Position numbers and translations under genes: made by a program. Of a DNA stretch of 64,000 bases, positions 1-7,904 are shown piece after piece. The notes under the pieces were generated by a model. The model searched no databases. It saw only the letters and a list, made by a program, of their open reading frames with translations, and was not told the DNA's origin. How positions within the stretch are numbered: the first letter of the stretch is position 1; each line of letters begins with the position of its first letter. The DNA comes from Nocardioides sp. zg-1228 (lineage in GTDB: Bacteria > Actinomycetota > Actinomycetes > Propionibacteriales > Nocardioidaceae). The stretch is from contig NZ_CP070961.1 in NCBI RefSeq assembly GCF_017086465.1, positions 3,410,001-3,474,000 on the forward strand, read 5' to 3'.

Positions 1-332
1 CGCACCTGCTCCTCCGCCAGCTCGGCGAGCGTGCCGTCGTCGCCGACGCCGGCGTTGTTGAACCACGCGGTCAGCTCGCCGTGGCGAGCCGCCTCCTCCG
101 CCACGAGCCGGTGCGACGCAGGGTCGCGTACGTCCTGGGCCAGGCCGGCGACCGCGCCGATCTCGTCGGCGGTGGCGGTCGCCGCGGCGCCGTCGAGGTC
201 GCCGATCAGGACCCGGTGGCCGCGGGCGATCATCAGCTCGGCGATGCCGCGACCGATCCCACGCGCACCACCCGTCACGACGCTCACGGTGGGGGTCCCG
301 GTCGAGGAGGGTGTCGAGGAGCGTGTCGTCAT
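1..332 (-). CDS. SDR family oxidoreductase, 3' end beyond window
   Basis: Reads leftward off the window edge, so only the N-terminal 110 residues are seen. After a Ser/Thr-rich leader of about 16 residues comes the Rossmann glycine motif TGGARGIGRGIAE and a GDLDG acidic turn that should bind the adenosine ribose of NAD(H). The NNAG motif of classical short-chain dehydrogenases follows. The Ser-Tyr-Lys active site lies outside the window, so substrate and cofactor preference cannot be judged. The ATG at 332 lies 26 bp from the LexA box at 358-373, so this gene and lexA share a short divergent promoter region. SOS control of this gene is possible but only inferred. Confidence 0.88.
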   Translation of the reverse strand, partial: MTTRSSTPSSTGTPTVSVVTGGARGIGRGIAELMIARGHRVLIGDLDGAAATATADEIGAVAGLAQDVRDPASHRLVAEEAARHGELTAWFNNAGVGDDGTLAELAEEQV

Positions 333-357
333 GGCGGGACCCTAGCGACACGCGGCT

Positions 358-373
358 TCGAACAGGTGTTTGA
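358..373. promoter_or_regulatory. SOS box (LexA operator)
   Basis: TCGAACAGGTGTTTGA matches the Gram-positive LexA consensus CGAACRNRYGTTYG at every constrained position from 359 to 372. It lies 88 bp upstream of the lexA start, as expected for autoregulation, and also 26 bp upstream of the divergent SDR gene. Confidence 0.9.
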
Positions 374-460
374 TCCTGACCTGCCGGGCGGTCTACGGTG
401 GGCGCACCAGCTCCTCCCTGACCAGCCGTGGACGGAGGGGGCAACCGCACTGGAGGACGC

Positions 461-1183
461 ATGGCCAAGCAGGACGACAAGAACGTCATCGAGATGCCCG
501 ACGGACCCCCGGACGCCACCGGCCTGACCCCGCGCCAGCAGCGGGTGCTCGCCACGATCAAGGACTCCATCGAGACCAAGGGCTACCCGCCGTCGATGCG
601 CGAGATCGGCCAGGCCGTCGGCCTCACGTCGTCCTCGAGCGTCGCCCACCAGCTGCGCGTGCTCGAGGGCAAGGGCTTCCTCAAGCGCGACCCCAACCGT
701 CCCCGCGCCCTCGAGGTGTTCCTCCCCGAGGTGATGGCCGCCCGTCGCAGCATGTCGAGCGGCGAGGAGACCTCGATCGACGAGACCGGCATCGGCGACG
801 CGATGCCGACGGCGATCAACATCCCGGTCGTCGGCCGCATCGCCGCCGGTGGCCCGATCCTCGCCGAGGAGCAGGTCACCGACGTCTTCCCGCTGCCCAA
901 GCAGCTCGTCGGCGACGGCACCCTCTTCCTCCTCGAGGTCTCCGGCGACTCGATGGTCGACGCGGCGATCTGCAACGGCGACTACGTCGTGATCCGCCAG
1001 GAGCAGACCGCCACCAACGGCCAGATCGTCGCCGCGCTGATCGACGGCGAGGCGACCGTCAAGACGTTCCAGCGCAAGGACGGCCACGTGTGGCTGCTCC
1101 CCCACAACGACGCCTACGACCCGATCCCCGGCGACGACGCGACGATCCTCGGCGTGGTGACGGCGGTCCTGCGCAGCCTCTGA
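461..1183 (+). CDS. lexA: LexA repressor, SOS master regulator
   Basis: 240 residues, normal LexA length. The N-terminal winged helix (about 20-88) has the LTPRQQRVL start and the recognition helix around [10 protein letters not shown]. The C-terminal S24 autoprotease domain has the Ala129-Gly130 cleavage bond, nucleophile Ser164 (SGDSMVD) and general base Lys201 (ATVKTF). RecA-ssDNA filaments stimulate self-cleavage and derepress the SOS regulon. The ATG at 461 is preferred over an in-frame GTG at 428 because GGAGG sits at 452-456, just upstream. The SOS box at 358-373 indicates autoregulation. The 3' end is convergent with the LysR gene, with one base between the stop codons. Confidence 0.97.
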   Translation: MAKQDDKNVIEMPDGPPDATGLTPRQQRVLATIKDSIETKGYPPSMREIGQAVGLTSSSSVAHQLRVLEGKGFLKRDPNRPRALEVFLPEVMAARRSMSSGEETSIDETGIGDAMPTAINIPVVGRIAAGGPILAEEQVTDVFPLPKQLVGDGTLFLLEVSGDSMVDAAICNGDYVVIRQEQTATNGQIVAALIDGEATVKTFQRKDGHVWLLPHNDAYDPIPGDDATILGVVTAVLRSL

Positions 1184-1184
1184 C

Positions 1185-2072
1185 CTACCGCGCGGAGCCG
1201 GACGCGGCGGCGACCAGCGCCGCCGTCAGCTCCTGCACGCCGGGCCGCGGACGACGCTCGCGGCTCAGCGCGTAGACGGTGCGGGTCGGTGGCGCGACCA
1301 GACGGCGTACGGCGACGCCCGCCGGCAGGCCCGGCACCAGCATCGCCGGCACGAGGGCGACGGCGAGCCCGGCCGCGACGAGTGCCACCTTGCCGAGCAG
1401 GTCGCCCGCCACCAGCTCGACCCTGGGCTCGAACCCGACCCGGCCCGCGGCCCGCTCGAGCAGGCTGCCCGAGCCGGGGTGGTCCTCGGCCCAGATCTCG
1501 TCGGCGAACGACGTGAGCCGCACGCGCCGGCGGCCGGCGGCCAGGGCGTGCCCCGCGGCCAGGACGACGCACATCTCGTCCTCGAGCAGTCTCGTACGTC
1601 GCACCTCGGGGTCCGTGGGCAGGCCGGGTGGATAGTCGGTGACCACCGCGACGTCCACGTCGCCCGTGCGCACCCGCTCGTGCAGCCGGGCCGAGCCGTC
1701 CGAGCGCAGCGCCACCCGCGGACCCTCGGCCGGGAGCGACCGCAGCGTGCGGGGCACGAGGTCCACGGAGGCGGAGGGCACGGCGCCGAGGGTGAGCGGC
1801 ACCGCGTCGCCAGCGCGGGCGCGACGTACGGCGTCCCTCGCCCGGGCCGCCTCACCCACCAGCAGGCGCGCGTGCGGCAGCAGCGCTTGCCCTGCGGCCG
1901 TCGGCCGGACCCCGCGCGGCAGGCGCTCGAGCAGGGCCTCGCCGAGGTCGTGCTCCAGGCTCGCCACCTGGCGCGAGATCGCCGACTGGGTGTAGCCGAG
2001 CTCCTCGGCCGCGGCCGTGAAGGAGCCGGCCTCGCACACCGCCACGAAGGTCCGCCACGCCGTCAACGCCAT
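1185..2072 (-). CDS. LysR-family transcriptional regulator
   Basis: 295 residues. The N-terminal winged HTH (about 1-60) contains the family signature FVAVCEAGSFTAAAEELGYTQ followed by SAISRQVASLE. A periplasmic-binding-protein-like effector domain (about 88-290) follows. The ATG at 2072 gives the family-typical start MALTAWRTF; the open frame continues upstream without an HTH-compatible start. It is divergent from the dehydrogenase gene at 2155, with an 82-bp spacer carrying a T-N11-A LTTR box. The likely targets are itself and the 2155-3329 gene pair. The effector ligand is unknown. Confidence 0.93.
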   Translation of the reverse strand: MALTAWRTFVAVCEAGSFTAAAEELGYTQSAISRQVASLEHDLGEALLERLPRGVRPTAAGQALLPHARLLVGEAARARDAVRRARAGDAVPLTLGAVPSASVDLVPRTLRSLPAEGPRVALRSDGSARLHERVRTGDVDVAVVTDYPPGLPTDPEVRRTRLLEDEMCVVLAAGHALAAGRRRVRLTSFADEIWAEDHPGSGSLLERAAGRVGFEPRVELVAGDLLGKVALVAAGLAVALVPAMLVPGLPAGVAVRRLVAPPTRTVYALSRERRPRPGVQELTAALVAAASGSAR

Positions 2073-2082
2073 GCAGAGAAGT

Positions 2083-2097
2083 ATGCGCAGACCGCAT
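2083..2097. promoter_or_regulatory. Putative LysR (T-N11-A) operator
   Basis: ATGCG-N5-CGCAT is a perfect inverted repeat whose T at 2084 and A at 2096 are separated by 11 bases, the classical LTTR box geometry. It lies in the LysR/dehydrogenase intergenic region. A second inverted repeat (GCGAC at 2106-2110, GTCGC at 2121-2125) lies nearer the dehydrogenase start and could be the activation site. Confidence 0.6.
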
Positions 2098-2154
2098 GGA
2101 GCGATGCGACACCTGCGCTTGTCGCAGGCCGCTGCCGGTTCCATGGTCGTAGGC

Positions 2155-2973
2155 ATGAACGAACACGTGGTGGTGCTGGGGCTCGGGCGGATGGGCCGGG
2201 CGATGGCAGAGACCCTTGCGTCCGCGGGCGCACGGGTCGCGTCGTGGAGCAGAGGCGGCGGCGGGACGGCCGGCACGGCCCCGGAGGCGTTGGCGCGCCC
2301 GGGGCCGGTCGTGCTCGCCGTCTACGACGGGCCTGCCTGTCGCGCGGTGCTCGCCCAGGTCGCCGAGCACCTCGCCGGGCGACTGGTCGTCGTCACGAGC
2401 ACGGTCGGAGTCGACGAGGCCGACGCGCTGGCGTCGATCGTGTCCTCGGCGGGCGGCCGATACGTCCACGCGCCCGTCGTCGGCTCCGTGCCGGCGGTCC
2501 GGGCCCGCACCCTGCGCCTCCTGGCGGGCGGACCGGCTGCCGACGTCGAGGAAGCGGTCAAGGCACTGACACCGGTGCTGGGCGGCGTGAGCCGGTTCGC
2601 CACCCCGCGCGAGGCCGCGGCCGCCAAGCTGGTCGCCAACGCGTCGCTGGCCGCCGCGCTGCTCTCCGTGCGCGACTGCCTGGCCGGCGCAGCGGCGCTG
2701 GGGCTCCCGCTCACCGCGGCGCTCGACGTGCTGGCCCTCGGGCGGCTCGGCGACACCGTGGGATCGCTCCGCCCTCGCCTCGAGCGCCCCGACCAGACCG
2801 CGCACTTCACCGTCGACGCGCTCGTCAAGGACCTCGGGCTCCTCGCAGCTGCGGGAGGACCCTCGGCCCCGCTCGACCGGCTCTCCCGCCTCGTCACGAC
2901 GGGTCGGTTGACCGGAGCCGACGACGTGTCGGCCGTGGCGCTGTCCGCCTCCACCCGGACGGCCACGTCGTGA
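2155..2973 (+). CDS. NAD(P)-binding dehydrogenase of the 3-hydroxyisobutyrate dehydrogenase / imine reductase superfamily
   Basis: 272 residues from the ATG at 2155. The N-terminal Rossmann motif VVVLGLGRMGRAMAETLAS is typical of the 6-phosphogluconate/HIBADH superfamily. A conserved helix bears AAAAKLVANASLAAALL, where HIBADH enzymes carry the catalytic Lys in a GxxxxxKxxxN context (Lys and Asn are both visible). The helical C-terminal domain provides dimer contacts. Beta-hydroxyacid dehydrogenase and imine reductase are both possible. Its stop overlaps the next gene's GTG (GTGA at 2970-2973), implying translational coupling. The divergent LysR protein is the likely regulator. Confidence 0.8.
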   Translation: MNEHVVVLGLGRMGRAMAETLASAGARVASWSRGGGGTAGTAPEALARPGPVVLAVYDGPACRAVLAQVAEHLAGRLVVVTSTVGVDEADALASIVSSAGGRYVHAPVVGSVPAVRARTLRLLAGGPAADVEEAVKALTPVLGGVSRFATPREAAAAKLVANASLAAALLSVRDCLAGAAALGLPLTAALDVLALGRLGDTVGSLRPRLERPDQTAHFTVDALVKDLGLLAAAGGPSAPLDRLSRLVTTGRLTGADDVSAVALSASTRTATS

Positions 2974-3329
2974 CCGGCATCGACGACGTGCGGGCGCCGC
3001 TACACGCCTATGCCCGCGGGCACGCTACGGGGGACCCGTCGTGGTTCCGCACCGCGTTCCTCCCCACCGCGCACGTCGAAGGGCTGCGTGAGGGCACCTT
3101 CACCTCCTGGTCGATGGACGACTACTGCGCGTTGTTCGACGGCACGCCGGCGCCCGACGAGGCGGACCGGAGCAGGACCGTCGACCAGGTGTGCGTCGAA
3201 GGGACCGTCGCCACGGCGACCATGACGCTGCGCCACGGGGAGTCCGTCTTCACCGACATGTTCGTCCTGGTGCGGGTCGACGGCGTCTGGCGGATCGCCA
3301 ACAAGGTCTACCACCGGCACGCGTCCTGA
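2970..3329 (+). CDS. NTF2-like (SnoaL / lumazine-binding-like) protein
   Basis: 119 residues, start GTG overlapping the upstream stop. The sequence fits the cone-shaped NTF2-like fold of the Lumazine_bd_2 type: an N-terminal helix (DDVRAPLHAYARGHATGD), a FLPTAHVEGLREG strand-turn, the WSMDDYCALFDG helix and a C-terminal sheet ending GVWRIANKVYHRH. Members bind small hydrophobic ligands or act as isomerase-like accessories. Coupling to the dehydrogenase suggests the two act on the same metabolite; the substrate is unknown. Confidence 0.75.
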   Translation: MTGIDDVRAPLHAYARGHATGDPSWFRTAFLPTAHVEGLREGTFTSWSMDDYCALFDGTPAPDEADRSRTVDQVCVEGTVATATMTLRHGESVFTDMFVLVRVDGVWRIANKVYHRHAS

Positions 3330-3372
3330 CACGGACCGGTGCACCTCAGGGTCCGGCGGGCACGATGGCTCC

Positions 3373-4590
3373 ATGAGCCACCTCGAGCAGTCCTATGACT
3401 ACGTCATCGTCGGCGCGGGGGTCGCTGCGGCGAGCGCCGTGAAGGGCATCCGCACGCGTGACCAGGGCGGCCGCGTCGCCGTCATCGGCTCCGAGCCGGA
3501 CAAGCCGGTCTACCGGCCCGTGCTCTCGAAGGACCTCTGGCTCAAGGACGACGAGACGCTCGAGGGGGCGTCGCTGGCCGGCGACCTCGACGACGACGAC
3601 GCGGTCGACCTGACCACCGACACGACCGTGACGGAGATCGACCCCGGCGCCCATGTCGTACGCCTCGCCGACGGGAGCACCGTCGGCTACGGCAAGCTGC
3701 TGCTGGCCACCGGTGCCGAGCCCCGCCAGCTCCCCGTCGACCCGGGCCCGCGGGTCGTCTACTACCGCACCGCCGCCGACTACCAGCGGCTGCGGACGAT
3801 CGCGACCGAGGGCAGCCACGTCGTCGTCGTCGGTGGCGGCTACATCGGCTCGGAGATCACCTCCGCCCTGGTGCAGAACGGCGTCGAGGTGACGCTCGTG
3901 CTCGACCGCGAGGACGTGCAGGAGCAGATGTTCCCGACCGCGCTGGCGGCCACGGTGACCAAGGCGCTCGCCGACCGCGGCGTGCGGCTCGTGCACGGCT
4001 CGGTCGAGCGCGGCACCGAGCACGACGGCGGCGTCCGCATCCGCCTCGCCGACGGCACCGACGTCGCGGCCGACGCGGCCGTCATCGGAGTCGGGGTGCT
4101 GCCGCGCACCGGCCTCGCCGAGTCCGCCGGCCTCGAGGTCGAGGACGGCGTCGTGGTCGACGAGCACCTGCGCACGAGCGACCCCGACGTCTACGCCGCC
4201 GGCGACGTGGCGTCCTACCCCGACGCGCTGCTGGGGCGCCGACGCGTCGAGCACGTCGACCAGGCCGAGAAGTCCGGCGAGCACGCCGGCAGGGCGATGG
4301 CGGGCGCCGACGAGGCGTACGGCTACACGCCCTTCTTCTGGTCCGACATCCTGGACTTCGGCTACGAGGCCGTCGGCGAGACCAGCAGCGACCTCGACCT
4401 GGTGGAGGACTGGAAGGACGGCGAGATCGGCACCGGCGTCGTCTACTACCTCCGGTCCGGGCTGGTGCGCGGCGTGCTGCTGTGGAACGTCTGGGACAGC
4501 GTCGACCGGGCCCGCGAGGTGATCGCCGAGACGGCGAAGCAGCCGGTGGCCGACCCGGAGTCGCTGCGCGGGCGCATCCCGCTCGGCTGA
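3373..4590 (+). CDS. FAD-dependent pyridine nucleotide-disulfide family oxidoreductase
   Basis: 405 residues. The FAD-binding GxGxxA site is YVIVGAGVAAASA at about residues 10-22. A second Rossmann fold for NAD(P)H is VVVVGGGYIGSE near 155. The family signature DVYAAGDVASYP near 270 contacts the FAD. No CxxxxC redox disulfide is present, which places it with ferredoxin/rubredoxin reductases and AIF-like proteins rather than glutathione or lipoamide reductases. The C-terminal 90 residues resemble the AIF-type reductase dimerisation domain. No ferredoxin gene is adjacent, so the electron acceptor is unknown. It has its own promoter region after a 43-bp gap. Confidence 0.88.
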   Translation: MSHLEQSYDYVIVGAGVAAASAVKGIRTRDQGGRVAVIGSEPDKPVYRPVLSKDLWLKDDETLEGASLAGDLDDDDAVDLTTDTTVTEIDPGAHVVRLADGSTVGYGKLLLATGAEPRQLPVDPGPRVVYYRTAADYQRLRTIATEGSHVVVVGGGYIGSEITSALVQNGVEVTLVLDREDVQEQMFPTALAATVTKALADRGVRLVHGSVERGTEHDGGVRIRLADGTDVAADAAVIGVGVLPRTGLAESAGLEVEDGVVVDEHLRTSDPDVYAAGDVASYPDALLGRRRVEHVDQAEKSGEHAGRAMAGADEAYGYTPFFWSDILDFGYEAVGETSSDLDLVEDWKDGEIGTGVVYYLRSGLVRGVLLWNVWDSVDRAREVIAETAKQPVADPESLRGRIPLG

Positions 4591-4632
4591 GCGCGCCCGG
4601 GCAGGGCGCGGCGCCGGTGTAGCCTCGCGCCG

Positions 4633-5364
4633 ATGTCATCCTCCGGCCCCCACCCTCCCCCTCCGGGGCTCTTCCGCACCCGCGCGGGGAACCGGCGGCG
4701 GTTGACGCCGGAGGCGCAGGAGGAGGTCGAGCGGCTGGCGGGCGCGGCCGAGGCGTCCGCGTGGCTCAGCCCGCTCGCGTACAACCTCACCATCAGCCAC
4801 AGCCACCGGTTCGTCTGGTATCGCGTGGCCAAGGTCGCCACCCGCACGATCCGCCACCACTGCGAGACCCACGGCGTGAGCATGGACGTCGACCACGCGA
4901 TGCGGGTGCGCTATCCCCTGGCCAGCTTCGCCGACTACTTCACCTTCGCCTTCGTGCGTGACCCGCTCGACCGCTTCGTCTCGGCGTGGCAGGACAAGGT
5001 CGTCGACCACAACTACTACGGCTTCGACCCGGCCACCCTCGCGCGGATGCAGGCGATCGAGGAGTTCGCCCGCTGGACCGCGGGCCACGACCTGGCGGCC
5101 GTCCCGGGCACCGACCAGCACCTGACGCTGCAGAGCCGGATGATCGACCTCAACCGGGTCGACTTCGTCGGCCGGCTCGAGACGTTCGACCGCGACTTCG
5201 CCGAGGTGTGCGAGCGCATCGGCGCCCCGGCGGTGCCGACCGCGCCGAAGAACCAGACGGCGCCGGGTGGCCGCGACCGGCGGGTGTCGCCCGAGCTGGG
5301 CGAGCTGGTCGGGCGGATGTACGCCCGCGACTACCAGGTGTTCGGCTACGAGCCGCCGGCCTGA
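4633..5364 (+). CDS. Sulfotransferase family 2 domain protein
   Basis: 243 residues resembling carbohydrate sulfotransferases of the Sulfotransfer_2 family. The 5'-phosphosulfate-binding loop is the YRVAKVATRTIRHH segment near 58-71. The 3'-phosphate motif is FAFVRDPLDRFVSAWQDKV near 105. These bind PAPS as sulfate donor. A third conserved region (RVDFVGRLETFDRDF) follows. No signal peptide or membrane segment is evident, so the substrate is probably a cytoplasmic glycolipid or polysaccharide precursor. It ends convergently with the dinG-like gene. Confidence 0.85.
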   Translation: MSSSGPHPPPPGLFRTRAGNRRRLTPEAQEEVERLAGAAEASAWLSPLAYNLTISHSHRFVWYRVAKVATRTIRHHCETHGVSMDVDHAMRVRYPLASFADYFTFAFVRDPLDRFVSAWQDKVVDHNYYGFDPATLARMQAIEEFARWTAGHDLAAVPGTDQHLTLQSRMIDLNRVDFVGRLETFDRDFAEVCERIGAPAVPTAPKNQTAPGGRDRRVSPELGELVGRMYARDYQVFGYEPPA

Positions 5365-5390
5365 ACCCCCTGGGCGGCGACCACCATGAA

Positions 5391-5455
5391 GGCAGTTCGC
5401 ATGCCCGGCACCCCGGTGCCGAGCGTGACGGTGGCCCGTCCCCGGCCGAACTGCC
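5391..5455. terminator. Nested inverted repeat between convergent genes
   Basis: Outer arms GGCAGTTCG (5391-5399) and CGAACTGCC (5447-5455) enclose an inner perfect hairpin GGCACC-CC-GGTGCC (5407-5420). It lies in the 161-bp gap between the stop codons of the sulfotransferase and the helicase, so a bidirectional terminator is the simplest reading. There is no U-tract. Confidence 0.5.
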
Positions 5456-5525
5456 GACATGGGTGCCCGCGTCAAGGGTCGACCGACCGTCCTGACGGCA
5501 AACCGCAACAAGCGGGACCAGGGGC

Positions 5526-7520
5526 CTAGGACTGCCCGAGCCGCTTGAGCGCCTGCCGCACGAGCGCGGGATCGGTGGTCGACCACATCGGCGGCAGGGA
5601 GGCCTTGAGGAACCGGCCGTAGCGCGCGGTCTCCAGGCGCGGGTCGAGCACGGCGACCACCCCGCGGTCGGACGTGGTGCGGATCAACCGCCCGGCGCCC
5701 TGCGCGAGGAGCAGCGCGGCGTGGGTGGCGGCGACCTGCATGAAGCCGTTGCCCCCGGCCTGGTCGGCGGCCCGCTGGCGCGCCGACATGAGCGGGTCGT
5801 CGGGGCGCGGGAAGGGGATGCGGTCGATGATCACCAGCTGGCAGGTGTCGCCCGGCACGTCGAGGCCCTGCCACAGCGACAGCGTGCCGAACAGGATCGT
5901 GTGGGGGTCGTCGACGAACTGCTTGGCGAGCTCGGGCAGCTGGGCGTCGCCCTGGGCGAGCGTCGTGAGGTGGGGCAGCCGCGCGCGCACGGCCTCGGCG
6001 GCGGTCTCGGCGGCACGACGGGAGGAGAACAGGCCGAGCGTGCGGCCGTCGAGGGCGTCGACGAGCTCGCAGATCTCGTCGAGCTGCGCAGGCCCGAGCC
6101 CGTCGCGTCCGGGCTGGGGCAGGTGGCGGGCGACGTAGAGGATGGACTGCTGGCCGTAGTCGAAGGGCGACCCGACGTCGATGCCCTTCCACGGCAGCGC
6201 CGTGTCGGGGTCGGCGGGGGCGACCTGCGAGTCGACGCGCTCGGTGGGCTTGAGGCCGAGCGAGGTGGCGACAGCGCCGAACTCGCCGCCCAGCATCAGG
6301 GTCGCGCTGGTGAAGACGACCGTCTTGTCGCTCAGCAGCTTGTCGCGCATCGGGCCCCAGACCTGGAGCGGGGCGACGTGGAGCCGGGCCGGGAAGCGGT
6401 CGCGCGCCTCGCCGAGCCACAGCACGTCGGCCTGCGAGCCGGCGGCCATCCGCTCGGCGTTGACGAAGACCTCCTGCACCATGCCCTTGGCCTGGGTGCG
6501 GCCGGCGTCGCCCTCGCCCTCGCCGCCGGACTCGCGCGGGAACGCCGACAGGCAGGCGCGGGCAGCGTCGCGGACGAGCACCAGTGCGTCGGAGAGCTGG
6601 GTCGACATCTGGTCGATGCGGCCGGGGGGCGTCGCCTCGAAGGCCTCGGCGAGCTGCTGCGCGGCGTCCTCGAGGTCGCCGCCCGGGTCGCCGTCGGCGG
6701 AGTCGGTCCACCGGCTGGCGCGGCGGGCGGCGCGCTCGATGTCGGGCACCGCGAGCTCGTCGGTGGCCGCCTGAGTCACCCGCGCGGTGAGCTCGTGGGC
6801 CTCGTCGATGACGACGGTGTCGTAGTCGGGGATCATCGGCACGTCCTCGATCGCATCGATCGCGAGGAGGGAGTGGTTGGTGACGATCAGGTGGCTGCGG
6901 TGCGCCTTCTCGCGGGCGAGCTCGGCGAAGCACTCCGCGCCGAACGGGCACTTGCTGGCGCCGAGGCACTCGCGGTGGTTGACCGAGACCTGGCGCCACT
7001 CGCGGTCGGTGTGCCGCGGAGCGTTGTCGCGCTCGCCGCTGCCGCCCTGCTCCGACTCCTCCTCCGCCCACGCGCGCAGCTCGAGCACCTTCTCGGCCAG
7101 CGAGCCGGTGGGCACGTCGACGAGCGTGCCCTGGTCGTCGGGGACGCCGGCGCGGATGCGGTGGAGGCAGGCGTAGTTGGAGCGCCCCTTGAGCACCGCG
7201 TAGGACGTGTCGAGCCCGGGCACGTCCTTGACCGCCTCGACCAGGCGGGGCAGGTCGCGCTCGACGAGCTGGTGCTGGAGGGCGAGGGTCGCGGTGGCCA
7301 CCACGACGCGCTTGTCGTGGAGCATCGCCGGGACGAGGTAGCCCAGCGACTTGCCGGTGCCGGTGCCGGCCTGCACGAGCAGGTGGCGGCCCTCCTCCAT
7401 CGCCTCGGCGACCTCGGTGGCCATCTGCACCTGCCCGTCGCGCTGCTGGCCGCCGAGCGCGGCGACCGCGGTGCTCAGCACCTCGCTGACGGGCGCGGGG
7501 GCGGTGGCGGTCTCAGGCAC
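5526..7520 (-). CDS. DinG/XPD-family ATP-dependent DNA helicase
   Basis: 664 residues of superfamily 2 with an iron-sulfur domain. Walker A is GTGTGKS (52-58) and Walker B VIDEAH (about 237-242). Four cysteines (118, 185, 191, 197) are spaced as in the 4Fe-4S cluster of XPD/DinG helicases. C-terminal motifs V/VI include the GRLIRTTSDRG region. Such enzymes unwind DNA 5'-3', including D-loops and R-loops, during repair and fork restart. No LexA-type box is visible just upstream, so SOS control is not supported here. The ATG is at 7520. A 43-codon membrane-protein gene precedes it on the same strand. Confidence 0.92.
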   Translation of the reverse strand: MPETATAPAPVSEVLSTAVAALGGQQRDGQVQMATEVAEAMEEGRHLLVQAGTGTGKSLGYLVPAMLHDKRVVVATATLALQHQLVERDLPRLVEAVKDVPGLDTSYAVLKGRSNYACLHRIRAGVPDDQGTLVDVPTGSLAEKVLELRAWAEEESEQGGSGERDNAPRHTDREWRQVSVNHRECLGASKCPFGAECFAELAREKAHRSHLIVTNHSLLAIDAIEDVPMIPDYDTVVIDEAHELTARVTQAATDELAVPDIERAARRASRWTDSADGDPGGDLEDAAQQLAEAFEATPPGRIDQMSTQLSDALVLVRDAARACLSAFPRESGGEGEGDAGRTQAKGMVQEVFVNAERMAAGSQADVLWLGEARDRFPARLHVAPLQVWGPMRDKLLSDKTVVFTSATLMLGGEFGAVATSLGLKPTERVDSQVAPADPDTALPWKGIDVGSPFDYGQQSILYVARHLPQPGRDGLGPAQLDEICELVDALDGRTLGLFSSRRAAETAAEAVRARLPHLTTLAQGDAQLPELAKQFVDDPHTILFGTLSLWQGLDVPGDTCQLVIIDRIPFPRPDDPLMSARQRAADQAGGNGFMQVAATHAALLLAQGAGRLIRTTSDRGVVAVLDPRLETARYGRFLKASLPPMWSTTDPALVRQALKRLGQS

Positions 7521-7576
7521 CAGAGCACCCTACGTGGCGGCGCCGACGCTCCGTCGTACGCCGTCCACAGAGCCGC

Positions 7577-7708
7577 TCAGTAGTTCTTCTTGCGCCCGAT
7601 CTGACGCTCGATGCGACGCTCGGGCTGGCCCAGCACCTTGGCCAGGATCTTGAACCGGAAGCGGTAGGCGACCACGCCCAGGACGACGATCAGCAGGATC
7701 CACAACAT
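7577..7708 (-). CDS. 43-residue single-pass membrane microprotein
   Basis: ATG at 7708, stop at 7577-7579. The product starts MLWILLIVVLGVVAYRF, one transmembrane helix, followed by a strongly basic cytoplasmic tail (RFKILAKVLG, QPERRIERQIGRKKNY). Codons are G/C-ending like the neighbours, and the hydrophobic-then-basic pattern supports a real gene. It lies between repeat copy C and the helicase gene, on the same strand as the helicase. No function is recognised. Confidence 0.6.
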   Translation of the reverse strand: MLWILLIVVLGVVAYRFRFKILAKVLGQPERRIERQIGRKKNY

Positions 7709-7787
7709 GGGGCGAGCGTACGCCGTCCCGCCCAGCCGGTCCCGGTTATCCGGACGGCCGTCCAGGCGCGCCGACCTCCGACCTGGA

Positions 7788-7862
7788 GGGGAAGTCCGAC
7801 ACCTGGAGGGGGTTGCAACCGCCTCGAAGTGTCGGAGTCCCCGCTCGAGCGGGGACTCCGAC
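7788..7862. repeat. Double-hairpin repeat, copy C (subfamily II)
   Basis: A first imperfect hairpin (7798-7833, centred on GGTTGCAACC) is followed by the perfect 32-bp palindrome at 7831-7862 whose left half is GTCGGAGTCCCCGCTC. The same pair of hairpins recurs at 29753-29817. The palindrome alone recurs at 21019-21050 and 22176-22207. It lies just past the 3' end of secDF. Confidence 0.85.
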
Positions 7863-7904
7863 CAGACGAGAAGAGCGGAGAGAGGCGCCCAGGCGCCCGG
7901 CGGG

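Noticed and set aside
4636..7071. An 811-codon open frame on the minus strand overlapping the sulfotransferase and the helicase
   Set aside because: It has no recognisable domain, is full of Arg/Ala/Gly/Pro, and overlaps two genes with clear motifs; a GC-rich shadow frame.
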